In this document: in pieces, positions 9,136 to 19,086 of the stretch
How positions within the stretch are numbered: position 1 is the first letter of the stretch
How the letters are laid out: each line of letters begins with the position of its first letter
NCBI GenBank assembly: GCA_964058805.1
Contig: CAXKVV010000971.1
Span: 1 to 25,024, forward strand
Source of the DNA: Schoenoplectus triqueter
Taxonomy: Eukaryota > Streptophyta > Magnoliopsida > Poales > Cyperaceae
Length of the DNA stretch: 25,024 nt
Direction: 5' to 3'
The notes under the pieces: generated by a model
Databases searched by the model: none
Seen by the model: only the letters and a program-made list of their open reading frames with translations
Told to the model about the DNA's origin: nothing
Program-made: the position numbers and the translations under genes

Positions 9136-10017
9136 ATAATGGTATTGAATTGCATATCTGTATATCAGCTCCAATTCCAAAATGGAAATCAGATCGATCT
9201 GCAACATGTCGGCACAATTAATTATAGGAATATTATTATCGTCCCCAGCCTTTTATCCCCATTCGTTGTCCCAAGTGAAAAAATTTCATTTTAAACCTTC
9301 AATTAACTTTTTCTATGTTTTTGACTTTCCATTTTTATAACTGTATAGCACATTAATAATTAAAAAAAAAATTGAAAATGCGTCTCTTTAAGAAAATTAG
9401 AGAGAGTTAGCACTTGATAAAAACTATCAAATTTACTTATATCTATTATACTATGCTATTTATATCAAGTGTTGTGATTATTTATTTGTATAAATGGTGG
9501 AATTTAACTACCAAAGCCGGTTGATGTATATAGCAAAATTAATAGATATAAATAAAATTGATAGTTGATATCAATAGATACAACAATTATAAAAAATGTA
9601 GATATAAATAACATGAATATCAAATAACAATATTTTAAGTTATTAGAATTTTAGTAACTGACACAGTAAATATAAATAGGGACAACTGAAGATATAAATA
9701 ATGTCAGAATGAAAATCAATTGATGGCGCGTTGATTTTTTGTGTCAAATTTATTGTTGCTGTAAATAATCCAAACATTTATGGTCAATTAATATAAACTA
9801 ACGGTTGATTATAAATTAATCGATCAGTTGCCTAGAAACAGAAAAAATAGTGAATCTAATTGATGTCGCTGAGATTGCATGTTATGGTCACAAAAAATAA
9901 CAATTTTTTTGTGCCAAATGATTGCAGTTACGGTCAACTCGCGAATATTCACATTTTTTATTTGTCTCTGCGATTATGGTCAAATCGCGAAAGACTTTTG
10001 ACGTTTCAACTACTAAA
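9136..10017. other. Non-coding spacer with short repeats
   Basis: AT-rich. The motif GGTCAA(C/A)TCGCGAA occurs twice about 43 bases apart (near 9933 and 9977), with further TATGGTCAAT and CGGTTGAT variants from 9720. These look like remains of an unassigned repeat. I see no convincing gene. Confidence 0.4.
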
Positions 10018-10222
10018 TTCACGGGAGTTAAAGTTTGTAGATATTTGTGGTGATAAATGCTTGGAGATTATTATGAGCCTCCGTAATTATATAGAGGAGT
10101 TAGCACGTGCACATTCATTTTACTGTGCATTCAAGTACAGCGCTGCCAATTCAGTAATACTTGATTCTTTTGCTGATTCTGGTATTGATTATCAGTATTT
10201 GTTTTTTTTGTTGGAGATATGA
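10018..10222 (+). pseudogene. Coding-like segment, unrecognised; possible gene fragment
   Basis: From about 10024 the frame reads ELKFVDICGDKCLEIIMSLR, then NYIEELARAHSFYCAFKYSA and on to ILDSFADSGIDYQY, ending at a TGA at 10220-10222. The balanced amino-acid composition contrasts with the poly-N/F/I translations of surrounding DNA. This suggests a real exon or a captured gene fragment. A T-rich run starting with GT follows the YQY codons and could be a splice donor. The open frame extends upstream to an ATG at 9860, but that part runs through repeat-like sequence and is not convincing. I cannot name a family. Position next to the LTR primer-binding site allows, but does not prove, capture by a retroelement. 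Confidence 0.35.
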
Positions 10223-10320
10223 TTCTTGTCAGTGTCGAGTTGTTGCTCAGTTTTATACTAATTTCTTCACTCTAGGGATTTTAGCCCTGGCCATGTTGTG
10301 TGATTCACTGAGTCAGATTT

Positions 10321-11591
10321 GTTCTGATATCATGTTGAGAATATGATAAAAATGAAAGTAATTTTATTGAAGTTTTTCTGATAGATTTTTCATGTACAAC
10401 GTGAGTTGATATCTATAGGAGTGTACCAACAGTATTGTAATGATATAATTTTAAAATTGGATTAAAGTTGAGGTGACTCTCTAAGTAGCACCTTTATCAC
10501 TAATTTTGAGCTCAGGATGATTAATTGCTGACATCTAAAGTCCCTTTCAATTCTAATTCTATTTTTATTTCTCTACATAAATTCAACGTGTTTACTCTTC
10601 AGTCCTAAACAAATAATTGTATCCTACTACAATATTAACAAGTATCGTGATTAAAATCAAACAATTCACATTACATCTTCACATTTTGTGAGGGACAAAC
10701 AATTATGTGGATTCCTCAAAATCTTTGCAAGGCCATTACATATTCTCATTTTGATTGGTGCTGGTGTGGTTTCGGGGCCGTAGTTTGTAGGCCCGTTCAA
10801 AAAATCGGGTAGAGGGTCTATAACAGTTTCAATGGACCCTTTTGCAAAAACTATATGGTGATCGATGCAGGGATCAAATTTAAACTCTGAGTCTCTGACC
10901 AGTGATTGATTATGCGCAGAAGTCTACGCCTGATGTTAATGCACCGGAGGTAAGATGAAATAATTGTTAGCTCTAGTGAACTCTAAACATAAATTAAGTT
11001 ACCTTGATCCATGCTTTCAGTCTTCCAGAGAGATACAACCCCGTTGATCACCAGACTCCTTTAGCCTTCCAGCGATCTTCCTCTAATCCGATGGAGTGAT
11101 TGAGAGGACCGGCGTCAGACAGTTTCTTCTCTTCTGGAACAATGTTAAGAGAGAGAGATCTGGATCTGTTGGAAATGAAAGGGTGCCAGAAAGTGGGGAA
11201 ATGAAAAGATGTCCAAAACCAACTGTATCCCTGCATATATATGGACGTCCATATAACAGAGTGCAGTTATACCTTAATGGGTCCATATTAAATCCAGATT
11301 CTCTCTTAACGGGTTCGCTGCTTAATCAGAAAGCTGTCTATGGTTGTGTTCTCCAGGGACCAATAGCATAATTGTATTATTATCAGACTTTATATAATTC
11401 AGACCATCACTAAATCATAAAGTCATTAATACACATTCTACACATTAAAGGCTCCACTTCTCATGACATATAATAAACCCGATACAGAATTTGATCACTT
11501 CATTATGGGTATAATTTGACAGTCTATTATATAATATATTTATTACATATAAGCCCATACATATTGTAATTAATAATAATTAATTCCAACA
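10321..11591 (-). mobile_element. Copia-type LTR with primer-binding site (truncated or solo LTR)
   Basis: Read on the minus strand, the LTR begins TGTTGGAATTAATTATT at 11591 and ends CATATTCTCAACA at 10333. Next comes TGATATCAGAAC (10321-10332), which differs at two of twelve positions from the initiator-Met-tRNA primer-binding site TGGTATCAGAGC of copia elements. The minus strand has a TATATAAAG box near 11395-11387 and AATAAAA near 10365, as expected of an LTR. The length of 1259 bp is long for a copia LTR but possible. No gag, integrase or reverse transcriptase and no second LTR were seen upstream, so this is a truncated element. ATAAT follows at 11592-11596 as one possible half of a target duplication. 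Open frames inside it are chance. Confidence 0.55.
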
Positions 11592-11596
11592 ATAAT

Positions 11597-12049
11597 TTCA
11601 TGCACAGTTACATAATGAATTGTTGATCACTTGACCAGTCAATAGAAATTGCTACAAGCCACCTAATGCAACACATTTGTATATCTTGCCAATCTTAGAC
11701 AAAATCTTCAGAGTACTAAATTTAAACAATTGCATGCACAATTTTCGTGTATTTTTCTTTTATAGGAAGTCAAGTAAGACATTAATTAGATTCAATTAAA
11801 ATTAGTTAATTAAATTTCGCGCAAACAATTTCTCCCAATGTAACTAACAAAATTTTGACAGTTAGTTACTAACTATATGTACTTTCCACGTACATATAAT
11901 TATGCTAAGAAAAATCTGCTAAATTAAGAAGCGTAGACAAAATTAGGATTCCATATTATCATATTGCCCAAAATACTGATTTATTATTATTTTTTTTTTT
12001 TGGAAAATCGTCTATATGGAACTCGAGAATGCTTCCCCTTCCCATTACT
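11597..12049. other. Upstream region of the F-box gene
   Basis: AT-rich, with a short TTTTTTTTTTTT run near 11990. I see no gene or repeat with definable ends. It probably includes distal promoter sequence. Confidence 0.4.
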
Positions 12050-12891
12050 GTTATAAATATATTCTCAATTTCTCATAAACCTGGCGGTATCGTCTGTACA
12101 AGATATCTTCTGGTATGCAAATATTTCTTTGTGATTACAATTTAAGCATACTAAATAGAAAAATAACCCCTTTTGGTCTTGATTTCTATCTTGTTATTCT
12201 TTAGTTTTTTATCAGTACGATTAATGGTTTTACTTGTTTTTCTCAAATTTACTTAAATTGCGAAATCGTCATTGCTATTGGCAAATTTAAAATAGAATTT
12301 CCATTTATTTTTTCTGTGAGGTACTTTTATTGTAATAATTCCGGATAAATCATATAGATTACCAAAAGCAAAGCTTATCAACGTTTATCTTTATTTTATG
12401 TTGGTAAATATAACTTCTGAAGTCTCTCTGCAAATTGAAATTATTTTTTTCAACTCCAATTAAAAATATTACCTTAGACTTTTATCCTTCTCCTGGAAAG
12501 AATAAAAATGAAAATCTGATCGTTCAGATTGCTTCAGAATTGGAATTATAATATCAGGAGTATTAACTGGTACTTATTGCATCTACTTTCTACAATGTAT
12601 TTGGACGCACCAATAATCCAACATAATTCAAGTTCGTGCATTATTAGATTTAACTGCCCGAAAAATATTTTTTGTCGTCTCTGTGGCGGTAGGTTTTTTA
12701 GTTAATCTTTATTCAAGCTTCCTTCTGGTCAGGTTGAACTGACTTCCTAACTAAGAACTCTTAGGCCAGAGATAAATCAGACTTTCTGAAAGAATGAAAG
12801 AATCGCGTGTTTTACGTTTGACGCTTGATGTTGAAAACATCAACTCATTGCAATCTTGAAATCTTTTGTCTAGATAAAATTTAAAGATCTC
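12050..12891 (+). promoter_or_regulatory. Promoter and 5' UTR (probable intron) of the F-box gene
   Basis: A TATA box (TTATAAATATAT, about 12050-12061) lies about 830 bases before the ATG. That distance is explained if the 5' UTR is spliced. A donor CTG|GTATGCAA at 12113 and a pyrimidine-rich acceptor CTTTTGTCTAG ending at 12873 would leave a short leader and 18 untranslated bases before the ATG at 12892. All splice positions are inferred, and no open frame competes in this stretch. Confidence 0.45.
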
Positions 12892-14139
12892 ATGGCTGAT
12901 TGGTCACAGCTCCAACCTGATTTGCTCGAGGCCATAACCCGCTATCTTTCTTTAAGTGATATCAATCGTTTCTCAGCTGTCTGTAAACAGTGGAGATTCA
13001 TTGCAAAGCAGAGAAGATATGCTCCTGTTGCTCAACTTCCATGGATGTTACTTTCTGAAGAGCCTGAAACCAGAAAAAGAAAGTTGTTTAACATGTCGGA
13101 GCAAAGACACTACTATATCGATCTCCCTGAGCTGCGTGGAGGATTTTGTATTGGTTCTTCATTTGGTTGGGTTTTTGTTGTCAGCCCTAAAATAGAGGGT
13201 TATCTTGTAAATCCATTCACTGGAGCTCGCTACAAATTTCCTCCATTGCCACTGGACATCAAGAATTTGAAGCTTGATCAAGTTGCTGATGGTAAAATTA
13301 CATATGAACAACTAGGCGAACAAAAAACCAGGAAACTTGAGGACCTCCAAAAGATGTCTATAATGAAGGCAGTACTATCTGCTGATCCCAATACGTGCGA
13401 AGATTTCATTACAATCATAATTGTTCGGGAAGAATGTAGGATAGCCTTTTGTAGACCTAAAGACAATGAATGGACTTTTATTCCTGATGTTCATTATTTA
13501 ATTGATGTGATATGTTACAAAGGCAACTTCTATGCCGTAGGGATGTTCAATCGTCTTTTTGCAATTGATATTGGTCCGGAGCTAAAAATAAAGAAGATAA
13601 AATATCCTCGGGTCAGAGAGTATATGCCTGGTGAATCTAAGTACTTGGTAGATTTTTTTGGCGAACATCTCTTGTTGGTGCTTAGGGAGAAAGAAGATGG
13701 TAATGATGATTTAGCTAGAGGAGAAGATAACTTAGAGGATATAGTAGAGGAAGAAGAAATGGACATTGGTGGTGATACTGCAGAGGAACTAGATGAGGAG
13801 AGTGACGATGACTGCAATGAATATCATTCCTTGACTAGTTTCTTTGCTGTTTTCGAGCTCGATTTGGAAAGGAAAGAATGGTACGAGTGGGACAATTTGG
13901 CTGGTAATGCTATATTTTTAGGTACTAACCAAGCTATTGCCATTCGTGCATATCAATTCCCTGAATGCAGGACTGATTGCATCTATTTCACTTCTTGTCC
14001 CTCTGATGTTTGTGTCAATAACACTCACGGGCATGATGATCTCGGTGTGTACAATCTCCTTGAAGATAGCATTGAAGAAATTTATGAGGATCATATCCCA
14101 AACACATCAGTGCCTACTTGGTTGGTTCCCAATCCTTAA
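12892..14139 (+). CDS. F-box protein with DUF295 (KIB1-4-type beta-propeller) domain
   Basis: An intact single-exon frame of 415 codons. Residues 4-40 form an F-box (WSQLQPDLLEAI, then VCKQWR). F-box proteins act as substrate adaptors of SCF ubiquitin ligases through SKP1/ASK binding. From about residue 48 it matches the plant DUF295 pattern: LPWMLL (49-54), a GxxxGSSFGWVF segment (84-95), LVNPFTGARYKFPPLP (105-120), the ERKEWYEWDNL segment, and a C-terminal CIYFT and GVYNLLEDSIEE part. Residues about 265-308 form a very acidic, low-complexity insert (runs of E and D) splitting the propeller-like domain. This probably makes a flexible loop. The length suits the family. The start is the first ATG after the inferred 5' UTR and places the F-box at the N terminus as usual. 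The substrate is unknown. DUF295 genes are numerous and fast-evolving in plants, so expression is not assured. Confidence 0.93.
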   Translation: MADWSQLQPDLLEAITRYLSLSDINRFSAVCKQWRFIAKQRRYAPVAQLPWMLLSEEPETRKRKLFNMSEQRHYYIDLPELRGGFCIGSSFGWVFVVSPKIEGYLVNPFTGARYKFPPLPLDIKNLKLDQVADGKITYEQLGEQKTRKLEDLQKMSIMKAVLSADPNTCEDFITIIIVREECRIAFCRPKDNEWTFIPDVHYLIDVICYKGNFYAVGMFNRLFAIDIGPELKIKKIKYPRVREYMPGESKYLVDFFGEHLLLVLREKEDGNDDLARGEDNLEDIVEEEEMDIGGDTAEELDEESDDDCNEYHSLTSFFAVFELDLERKEWYEWDNLAGNAIFLGTNQAIAIRAYQFPECRTDCIYFTSCPSDVCVNNTHGHDDLGVYNLLEDSIEEIYEDHIPNTSVPTWLVPNP

Positions 14140-15640
14140 TATGTAGGCTTTGAAATTAAAATGATTTTTCTTTGTCTATTTCTGGCAATTTTCTTTAAGA
14201 TAGGAATTTTGCTAGCTAATTCAAAATTAAATAATATTTTATGTTATATTTTAGGTCTTATTCATGTATTAAAAGACTGGACTCAAATGCTTAGAATCTA
14301 CAATCATTTTATTTCTTTCCTCATTATTGGTTCTAATTGATGGCTTTTTGAGAGTTACATACTAAGATTGATGGAGGTTCAATTTAAGTTTAACAACTTA
14401 TTTTTAATAGGGTTTAGATTGCACAGATTGGGTGGAAAATGCATAAAACTGAATACTTTTGTAAATTGCGTGCCGAACCAGTATCCAGTGATCTCTTATG
14501 CCAAAGGAAATTTATATTAATGTTTAAGTCTTAACATCGAAGTTTTAGAATGGAGAAGAGAAATTTTTTTGTCGTCTCCGAATAAACTTATTGTCACAGG
14601 CTTACAGCTTGATGTGCTGGACCTGGACCAATCAGGGATGGTTTCTTTTTGCTGGTGAGGAACAAATCAGCTGAGATATTTTTTGGAATAAGTTTCTTCG
14701 AAGACAACGAAAATTATCCTATAATACATAATAAGGACAAAAAGATGATTGTACGTTTTAACCGGTTGCTTGCTCATATCATTCGGTCGTAAAGTTCTGT
14801 TTATAATAATTCTTCTTCAGTTATGATCCATATTTTTTCTCTCCAGTTGTTGTTGTTGCCTAAAAAGAAACAAAAGCAAAACAATAATTTAGGAAATAAT
14901 TTAGGAGTAATAATTATTCTACTTTTTTTTTTAAATTGTCATCAATTATAATTTTTTTTTTAATTCTAAATATCAACTTTCTTCTCAATTCTACATTTAT
15001 TTTACATTAATGATATATTAATGATTGAAATTTATATTAATTACTAAATTATCTTTATTTTATTTTTTTCTTTTCACATGAAGATATAAATTTTTATATT
15101 TTTAAAAGACACCACTATAGTAACGTACGGTCAAGATATTAGTATTATATAAGATATATAACTTGATGTTTTTAGATATCAAGTATTATTTTCGTGTATA
15201 GTTTGTAATTTTGTATTAAGTAAATGAAGTCAATTGTCTCATAAATCTAGGAAATTAATCTAAGTTGCCTCTACGGCTTTATCATACATATTTCGTAGCA
15301 GCTAATTAGCTGGTGCGTTTAAAAAAAAAGCTTCAGTTTTTTTTTTCTCGAGCTCTCAATATATTATGTATTTACTTGCACTTTTATTTATCTGACATAT
15401 TTATGCAAATTATGGTCGATTTTATTAGACAATTGATGATCCTCTGCAAAAATTAAAAGCTTTTCATTTTTTCTTTAAATGTCTTATATTTAATTCCTCG
15501 ACCCTTCTTTCCTTAATTGAAAAAAAATGCATTTGAATTTATATATATATAGTTAGACTTTGAGAATGAAGAACTGATCCACAGCACAGACACGATATGT
15601 ACTATACATAGCACTATAACCCAACTCTACATATATATAT
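14140..15640. other. 3' flank of the F-box gene and non-coding spacer
   Basis: AATTAAAAT (14154) and other A-rich stretches after the stop could serve for polyadenylation. Beyond that the DNA is AT-rich with no convincing gene. A short region near 14590-14700 is less AT-biased but has no sustained open frame. Confidence 0.45.
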
Positions 15641-15650
15641 AGAGAGAGAG
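15632..15650. repeat. (AT)n(AG)n microsatellite
   Basis: ATATATATAT then AGAGAGAGAG forms the left flank of foldback element C. It mirrors the TA and TC tracts beside elements A and B. Confidence 0.85.
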
Positions 15651-16062
15651 AGTAAAGATATCATGAGCTTAAGCTCACAGAGGACTTTTGTGAGCTTAAT
15701 TCAAAAAGTATATCAAATCATCTTCAAATTTTAATTTATCATACTCATTAAATTCTTTATATGAAAATCTTATGGGATGTAAAAATTTAGAGTGTTTTGA
15801 GTTTTTTAATTCACTTTTTTTTAAAAAAAATGATGTTCATACATTAAATATATTTTTTTATTATTTTTAGAGCTAATTTTTTAAAATTAAAAATTATGAC
15901 TTAAAAAACTCAAAGCACTCTAAATTTTTGCATCCCATGAGATTTTCATATAAAGAATTTAATGAGCATGATAAAATAAAATTTGGAGATGATTTGATAT
16001 ATACTTTTTGAGTTAAGCTCACGAAATATCTCCGTGAGCTTAAGCTCATGGTATCTTTTTAC
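15651..16062. mobile_element. Foldback (MITE-like) element C
   Basis: The third copy of the A/B family, about 412 bp. The ends are AGTAAAGATATCATGAGC and the reverse complement of AGTAAAAAGATACCATGAG. The subterminal palindrome core GAGCTTAAGCTC is kept at both ends although the outer bases have changed. Body segments AATTTTAATTTATCAT and TTCTTTATATGAAAAT are shared with A and B. It is more A/T-degraded than A or B, hence probably older. It is non-coding. Confidence 0.85.
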
Positions 16063-16388
16063 TTCGGACCTTATCTCGAAAATCAAAGTCCGAATGAGTG
16101 ATCCAATTTGCGCGACATAATCTACATATTAACATCTTGTACAATACTAAATTTTATTATCTTTAGATCTATTTACTATTTATTTAGATTTTTTAAATAT
16201 TGCTCAAAATTTGAGTTGCAAATGATATTATTTTATTATTATCTTTGGATCATTTCAAAAAATCTGAAAAATATTAAAAAAAAACTCTAAAAAAATTGAT
16301 ATTCTATCATATTTCAATATGTAGATTGTGTTGACCAAATTAGATCGATCATTCGATCTTCGGTTCATGAGATATGAGAGTGTCCAAC

Positions 16389-16392
<4 letters not shown>
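16060..16392. mobile_element. Foldback element E, different family, abutting element C
   Basis: The left part, with CGGACC then CGAATGAGTGATCCAATTTG and AATCTACATATT, is the imperfect inverted copy of the right part, which holds AATATGTAGATTGTG, CAAATTAGATCGATCATTCG and GTGTCC. The ends match only loosely, so boundaries are approximate. The centre is AT-rich with no gene; the 60-codon open frame there is chance. Confidence 0.6.

Positions 16393-16440
<48 letters not shown>
16392..16440. repeat. (AC)n(TA)n microsatellite
   Basis: About 15 AC units followed by about nine TA units, directly between foldback elements E and D. Confidence 0.92.
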
Positions 16441-16441
16441 G

Positions 16442-16825
16442 AGTAAAACTACCGTGCTCCTAGGAGCACAGAGCCTCTCCATGATCTTATCAAATGGTCT
16501 CCAAATTTTGATTTATCACTCTCATTAAATTCTTTATATTGAAATCTTGTGGGAAATTTGGGGTGTTTCGAGTTTTTTAAGTCGCTCTTTTCAATTTTTG
16601 AAAATAATGTACAAACATTAAATATTTTATTATTATTATTAGAGTTGATTTTAAAAATTAAAAAGTGTGATTTAGAAAACTCAAAACACCTCAAATTTTT
16701 GTACCCCATTGATTTCAATATGAAAAATTTAATGAGATAAATTAAAATTTAAAAATTATTTAATATATTTTTTGAGTTAGGATCACTGAGGGGCTCCGTG
16801 CTCCTAGAAACATGCTAGCTTTACT
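16442..16825. mobile_element. Foldback (MITE-like) element D, variant of the A/B/C family
   Basis: This 384-bp element has ends AGTAAAACTACCGTGCTCC and the reverse complement of AGTAAAGCTAGCATG. The body is that of A-C: TTTGATTTATCA, CTCATTAAATTCTTTATAT and GGGTGTTTCGAGTTTTTTAAG and its inverted copy. The subterminal palindrome is different: TGCTCCTAGGAGCA (16454-16467) at the left and a decayed version at the right, instead of GAGCTTAAGCTC. The flanks are (TA)n on both sides. Open frames on both strands reflect the hairpin body and are not genes. Confidence 0.82.
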
Positions 16826-17557
16826 ATATATATATATATCATATAAAAATAGTAATCATCTCATACTATAAAATTTAAAACACAAATAATGGAACACTAA
16901 TCACACTAAACGTTTATCATGTAATGTCTCATCCTGTGTCAATCCAAATAGGTCAACATATTAGTTCCAAATAGTATTAATTTTGGCACTCGGGCAGGCC
17001 TTTTCTGATAGAAATGCAATGATATTTTCTTATTTTCTAAAATTATAGACACATCAAATTTTGGTAAATGATATAGCAAGAAGCTAAAAAATATTAAATT
17101 ATATTTAGTGCTTATAAAGATTATATGAAAATTATTATTTCATGTGAATGCTGTTATTATGCATTTGACAATTTTGTCTTTAAATAATTATGCTTAACAT
17201 TTAAGTTGATAATTCTACAATAATTTTGGGCATTTCTAAGAAAGTTAATATTTAGTTGATGCTAAAAATATATGATTAGAAGCTTATATATTTCTTATGG
17301 AATTGGCTTAAAATAAATATAATGGAATATATTGCCAATGCCGTTACTATTGGAATTGACATATAATAAGAATTTTAAATTTTGCCACTTTGAATGTACT
17401 TCCTTATAAAGGTGTCACGATGATGGTTGTCGTTGGAGAGCTGTATATTGCTCTTAATAACCTCCATTAATTCCTTCTTGAACGGATGCTCGGATAGGCA
17501 TCCAGGCTGTATTGAAGTCAATTAATTACATTGTTGTATTAAAGGAAAAGATGAGCG
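16826..17557. other. Non-coding spacer
   Basis: It starts with a (TA)n run and continues as AT-rich DNA. The stretch 17405-17520 is less AT-biased but has no sustained open frame. I see nothing to annotate with confidence. Confidence 0.45.
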
Positions 17558-17860
17558 TAGGGTGTCAATTCTTGTCCCGACCTGATGGGTTAACCCGACC
17601 CGATTTGATATAACTCAAAAATAAATGGGTCGGTATGAGTTCAATTTTTTGACCCGAATTGGATCAGGTTGGGTTCGGATCAATCCAATCCGACCCGATT
17701 AATTATATTTTTTGAAGTATTTTGGTAATTTAGTACTAATTAAATCTTAAATATATACTAATTAAGATAAATTATAAATTAATTAATATTTTATTGCTTA
17801 AAATTATATAAAAATAATTAATTAATATTTAATTATTTAATTATTTAATTATTGATACTA
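17558..17860. mobile_element. Truncated hAT-like end rich in GACCCG/CGGGTC motifs
   Basis: TAGGGTGTCAATTCTTG at 17558 resembles the TAGGGGTGTCAATT terminus common in plant hAT elements. It is followed by clustered GACCCGA, ACCCGAC, GGGTCGG and GGGTTCGGATC motifs (17580-17700) as in hAT subterminal regions, and then A/T-rich DNA. No matching right end was found in the window, so it is taken as a fragment. Confidence 0.5.
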
Positions 17861-17861
17861 C

Positions 17862-18230
17862 CCTAAGTTTATCCCGAATATCATCATTCTGATTTGATCT
17901 TTCCTTATGTGGCCACATATCCAACACAACATCCGCATTTCTGCTACACTCATCTTCTGGATGCGTTATTCTTTTGTAGCCCAACATTCTATATCATACA
18001 TCATCGCGGGTCTAATCATCGTCCTGTAAAACTTGCCTTTTAATTTGTTCAGAATCTTCTTATCACAAAGAATATCAATTACTTGTCTCCATTTCACCCA
18101 TCCAGCTCTTATTCTATAACTAACATTTTCATCAATCTCTCCATTACTCTGCAAGACTGCATCGATCCCAAATACCGAAATATGTCATTTATAAGTACTA
18201 CTGACACATTTTGATATTTGAGATCGACGT
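17862..18230 (-). pseudogene. Non-LTR (LINE) reverse-transcriptase fragment
   Basis: The minus strand encodes the region just after the catalytic core of plant LINE-type reverse transcriptases: FRYLGS (near 18175), NGEIDENVSYRIRAGWVKWR, KLKGKFYRTMIRPAM, then ECWATKE, and after a stop codon (17963-17965) KMSVAEMRMLCWICGH. A frameshift lies between FRYLGS and NGEID (about 18150), and the fragment ends abruptly on both sides. The motifs agree with how I remember this family. It is non-functional. Confidence 0.85.
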
Positions 18231-18349
18231 TACAGAGTGATATTTTTACTCAATTTTTTTTTGAATAATTTTAACTCTCATCTTTACTTAGAAAAAAAAA
18301 GAGAAAAAAACTCTTCCTACTTCATACAAGAAGTGATAAGAATAGGATC

Positions 18350-19086
18350 TATTTTTCCATTTTCACAATTTATTCCACAATAAAATCAAGCATAGCCTAA
18401 AATAGCATTTGACATCAGATATTCCGCACATCTAAATTTTAACAAATCAAAACATAAACAAAACTAATGCAAGATTATCTTCACGCAAAATTTGTATTTA
18501 ATATGTCACGGTATCCGCAGAATACCAAACTATCCAATAACCCTGCAGCATATGCAGCTCCATGCCTTTAGCATCATTCTTCTGAATCTATATATACAAA
18601 AAGGAATCACCAGCATATTTGTCTAGTGATATTGCATCTTTAGTATATGAAGTTGATATGGGAATACCTAGTCCTGCAAACTGCAAAACAAAGACCAGCA
18701 CCACCATCAGAAAAGACAACACTCACAAAAGATACAATCATGAAAACTGTACCGTGTTGTTAAAATTATAAATTTCTTCAATTCCATAATTTATTCAAAC
18801 TTTAGCACTGCATTCATTGTTATAAATTTCTTCAATTCCATAATTTATTCAAACTTTAGCACTGCATTCATTGAACGCGATCTGCTAGGAAGAAAAGGCA
18901 TTTACTGTAGGAGAATTGAAATAATTTTAGACCATTCAATTTTGAGTATCAGATGGTCAAGAACTCAAGATAATTTCTTTTGGTGTAACTAGAGAAGAGA
19001 GGTTGATGAGTAAATCATTAACTGTACTTTTGATCCATAGCAGAATGTCTTAAAAGAAATGGCAAACATACCTGTTAGACGAACAC
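18350..19086 (-). other. 3' UTR with probable intron of the minus-strand repeat-motif gene
   Basis: Fifteen bases after the stop codon the minus strand has a good donor, AACAG|GTATGTTTG (about 19072). An acceptor TTTGTTTTGCAG|TTTGCAGG lies near 18683, so the 3' UTR probably has an intron of about 390 bases. GGAATAAATTG near 18370 is a possible polyadenylation signal. The intron holds a 54-bp tandem duplication (18766-18873). All of this is inferred from signals. Confidence 0.45.
18766..18873. repeat. Perfect 54-bp tandem duplication
   Basis: The unit starting TTATAAATTTCTTCAATTCC and ending GCACTGCATTCATTG is present twice without a difference (18766-18819 and 18820-18873). The identity indicates a recent duplication or an assembly error. 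It lies in the inferred 3' UTR intron. Confidence 0.95.

Noticed and set aside
9094..9294. 66-codon open frame
   Set aside because: It begins in the right arm of the foldback at 8653-9126 and has no protein-like features.
11048..11371. Overlapping open frames on both strands, 62 to 91 codons
   Set aside because: They lie inside the putative LTR, overlap on both strands and show no family motif.
12956..13195. Second plus-strand frame inside the F-box gene
   Set aside because: A shadow frame; the 415-codon frame carries the F-box and DUF295 motifs.
13530..13817. Poly-serine open frame on the minus strand
   Set aside because: It is the antisense of the acidic D/E-rich part of the F-box gene.
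16108..16740. Several open frames of 60 to 89 codons on both strands
   Set aside because: They fall within foldback elements D and E and the AC/TA tract; inverted repeats produce mirrored open frames by chance.
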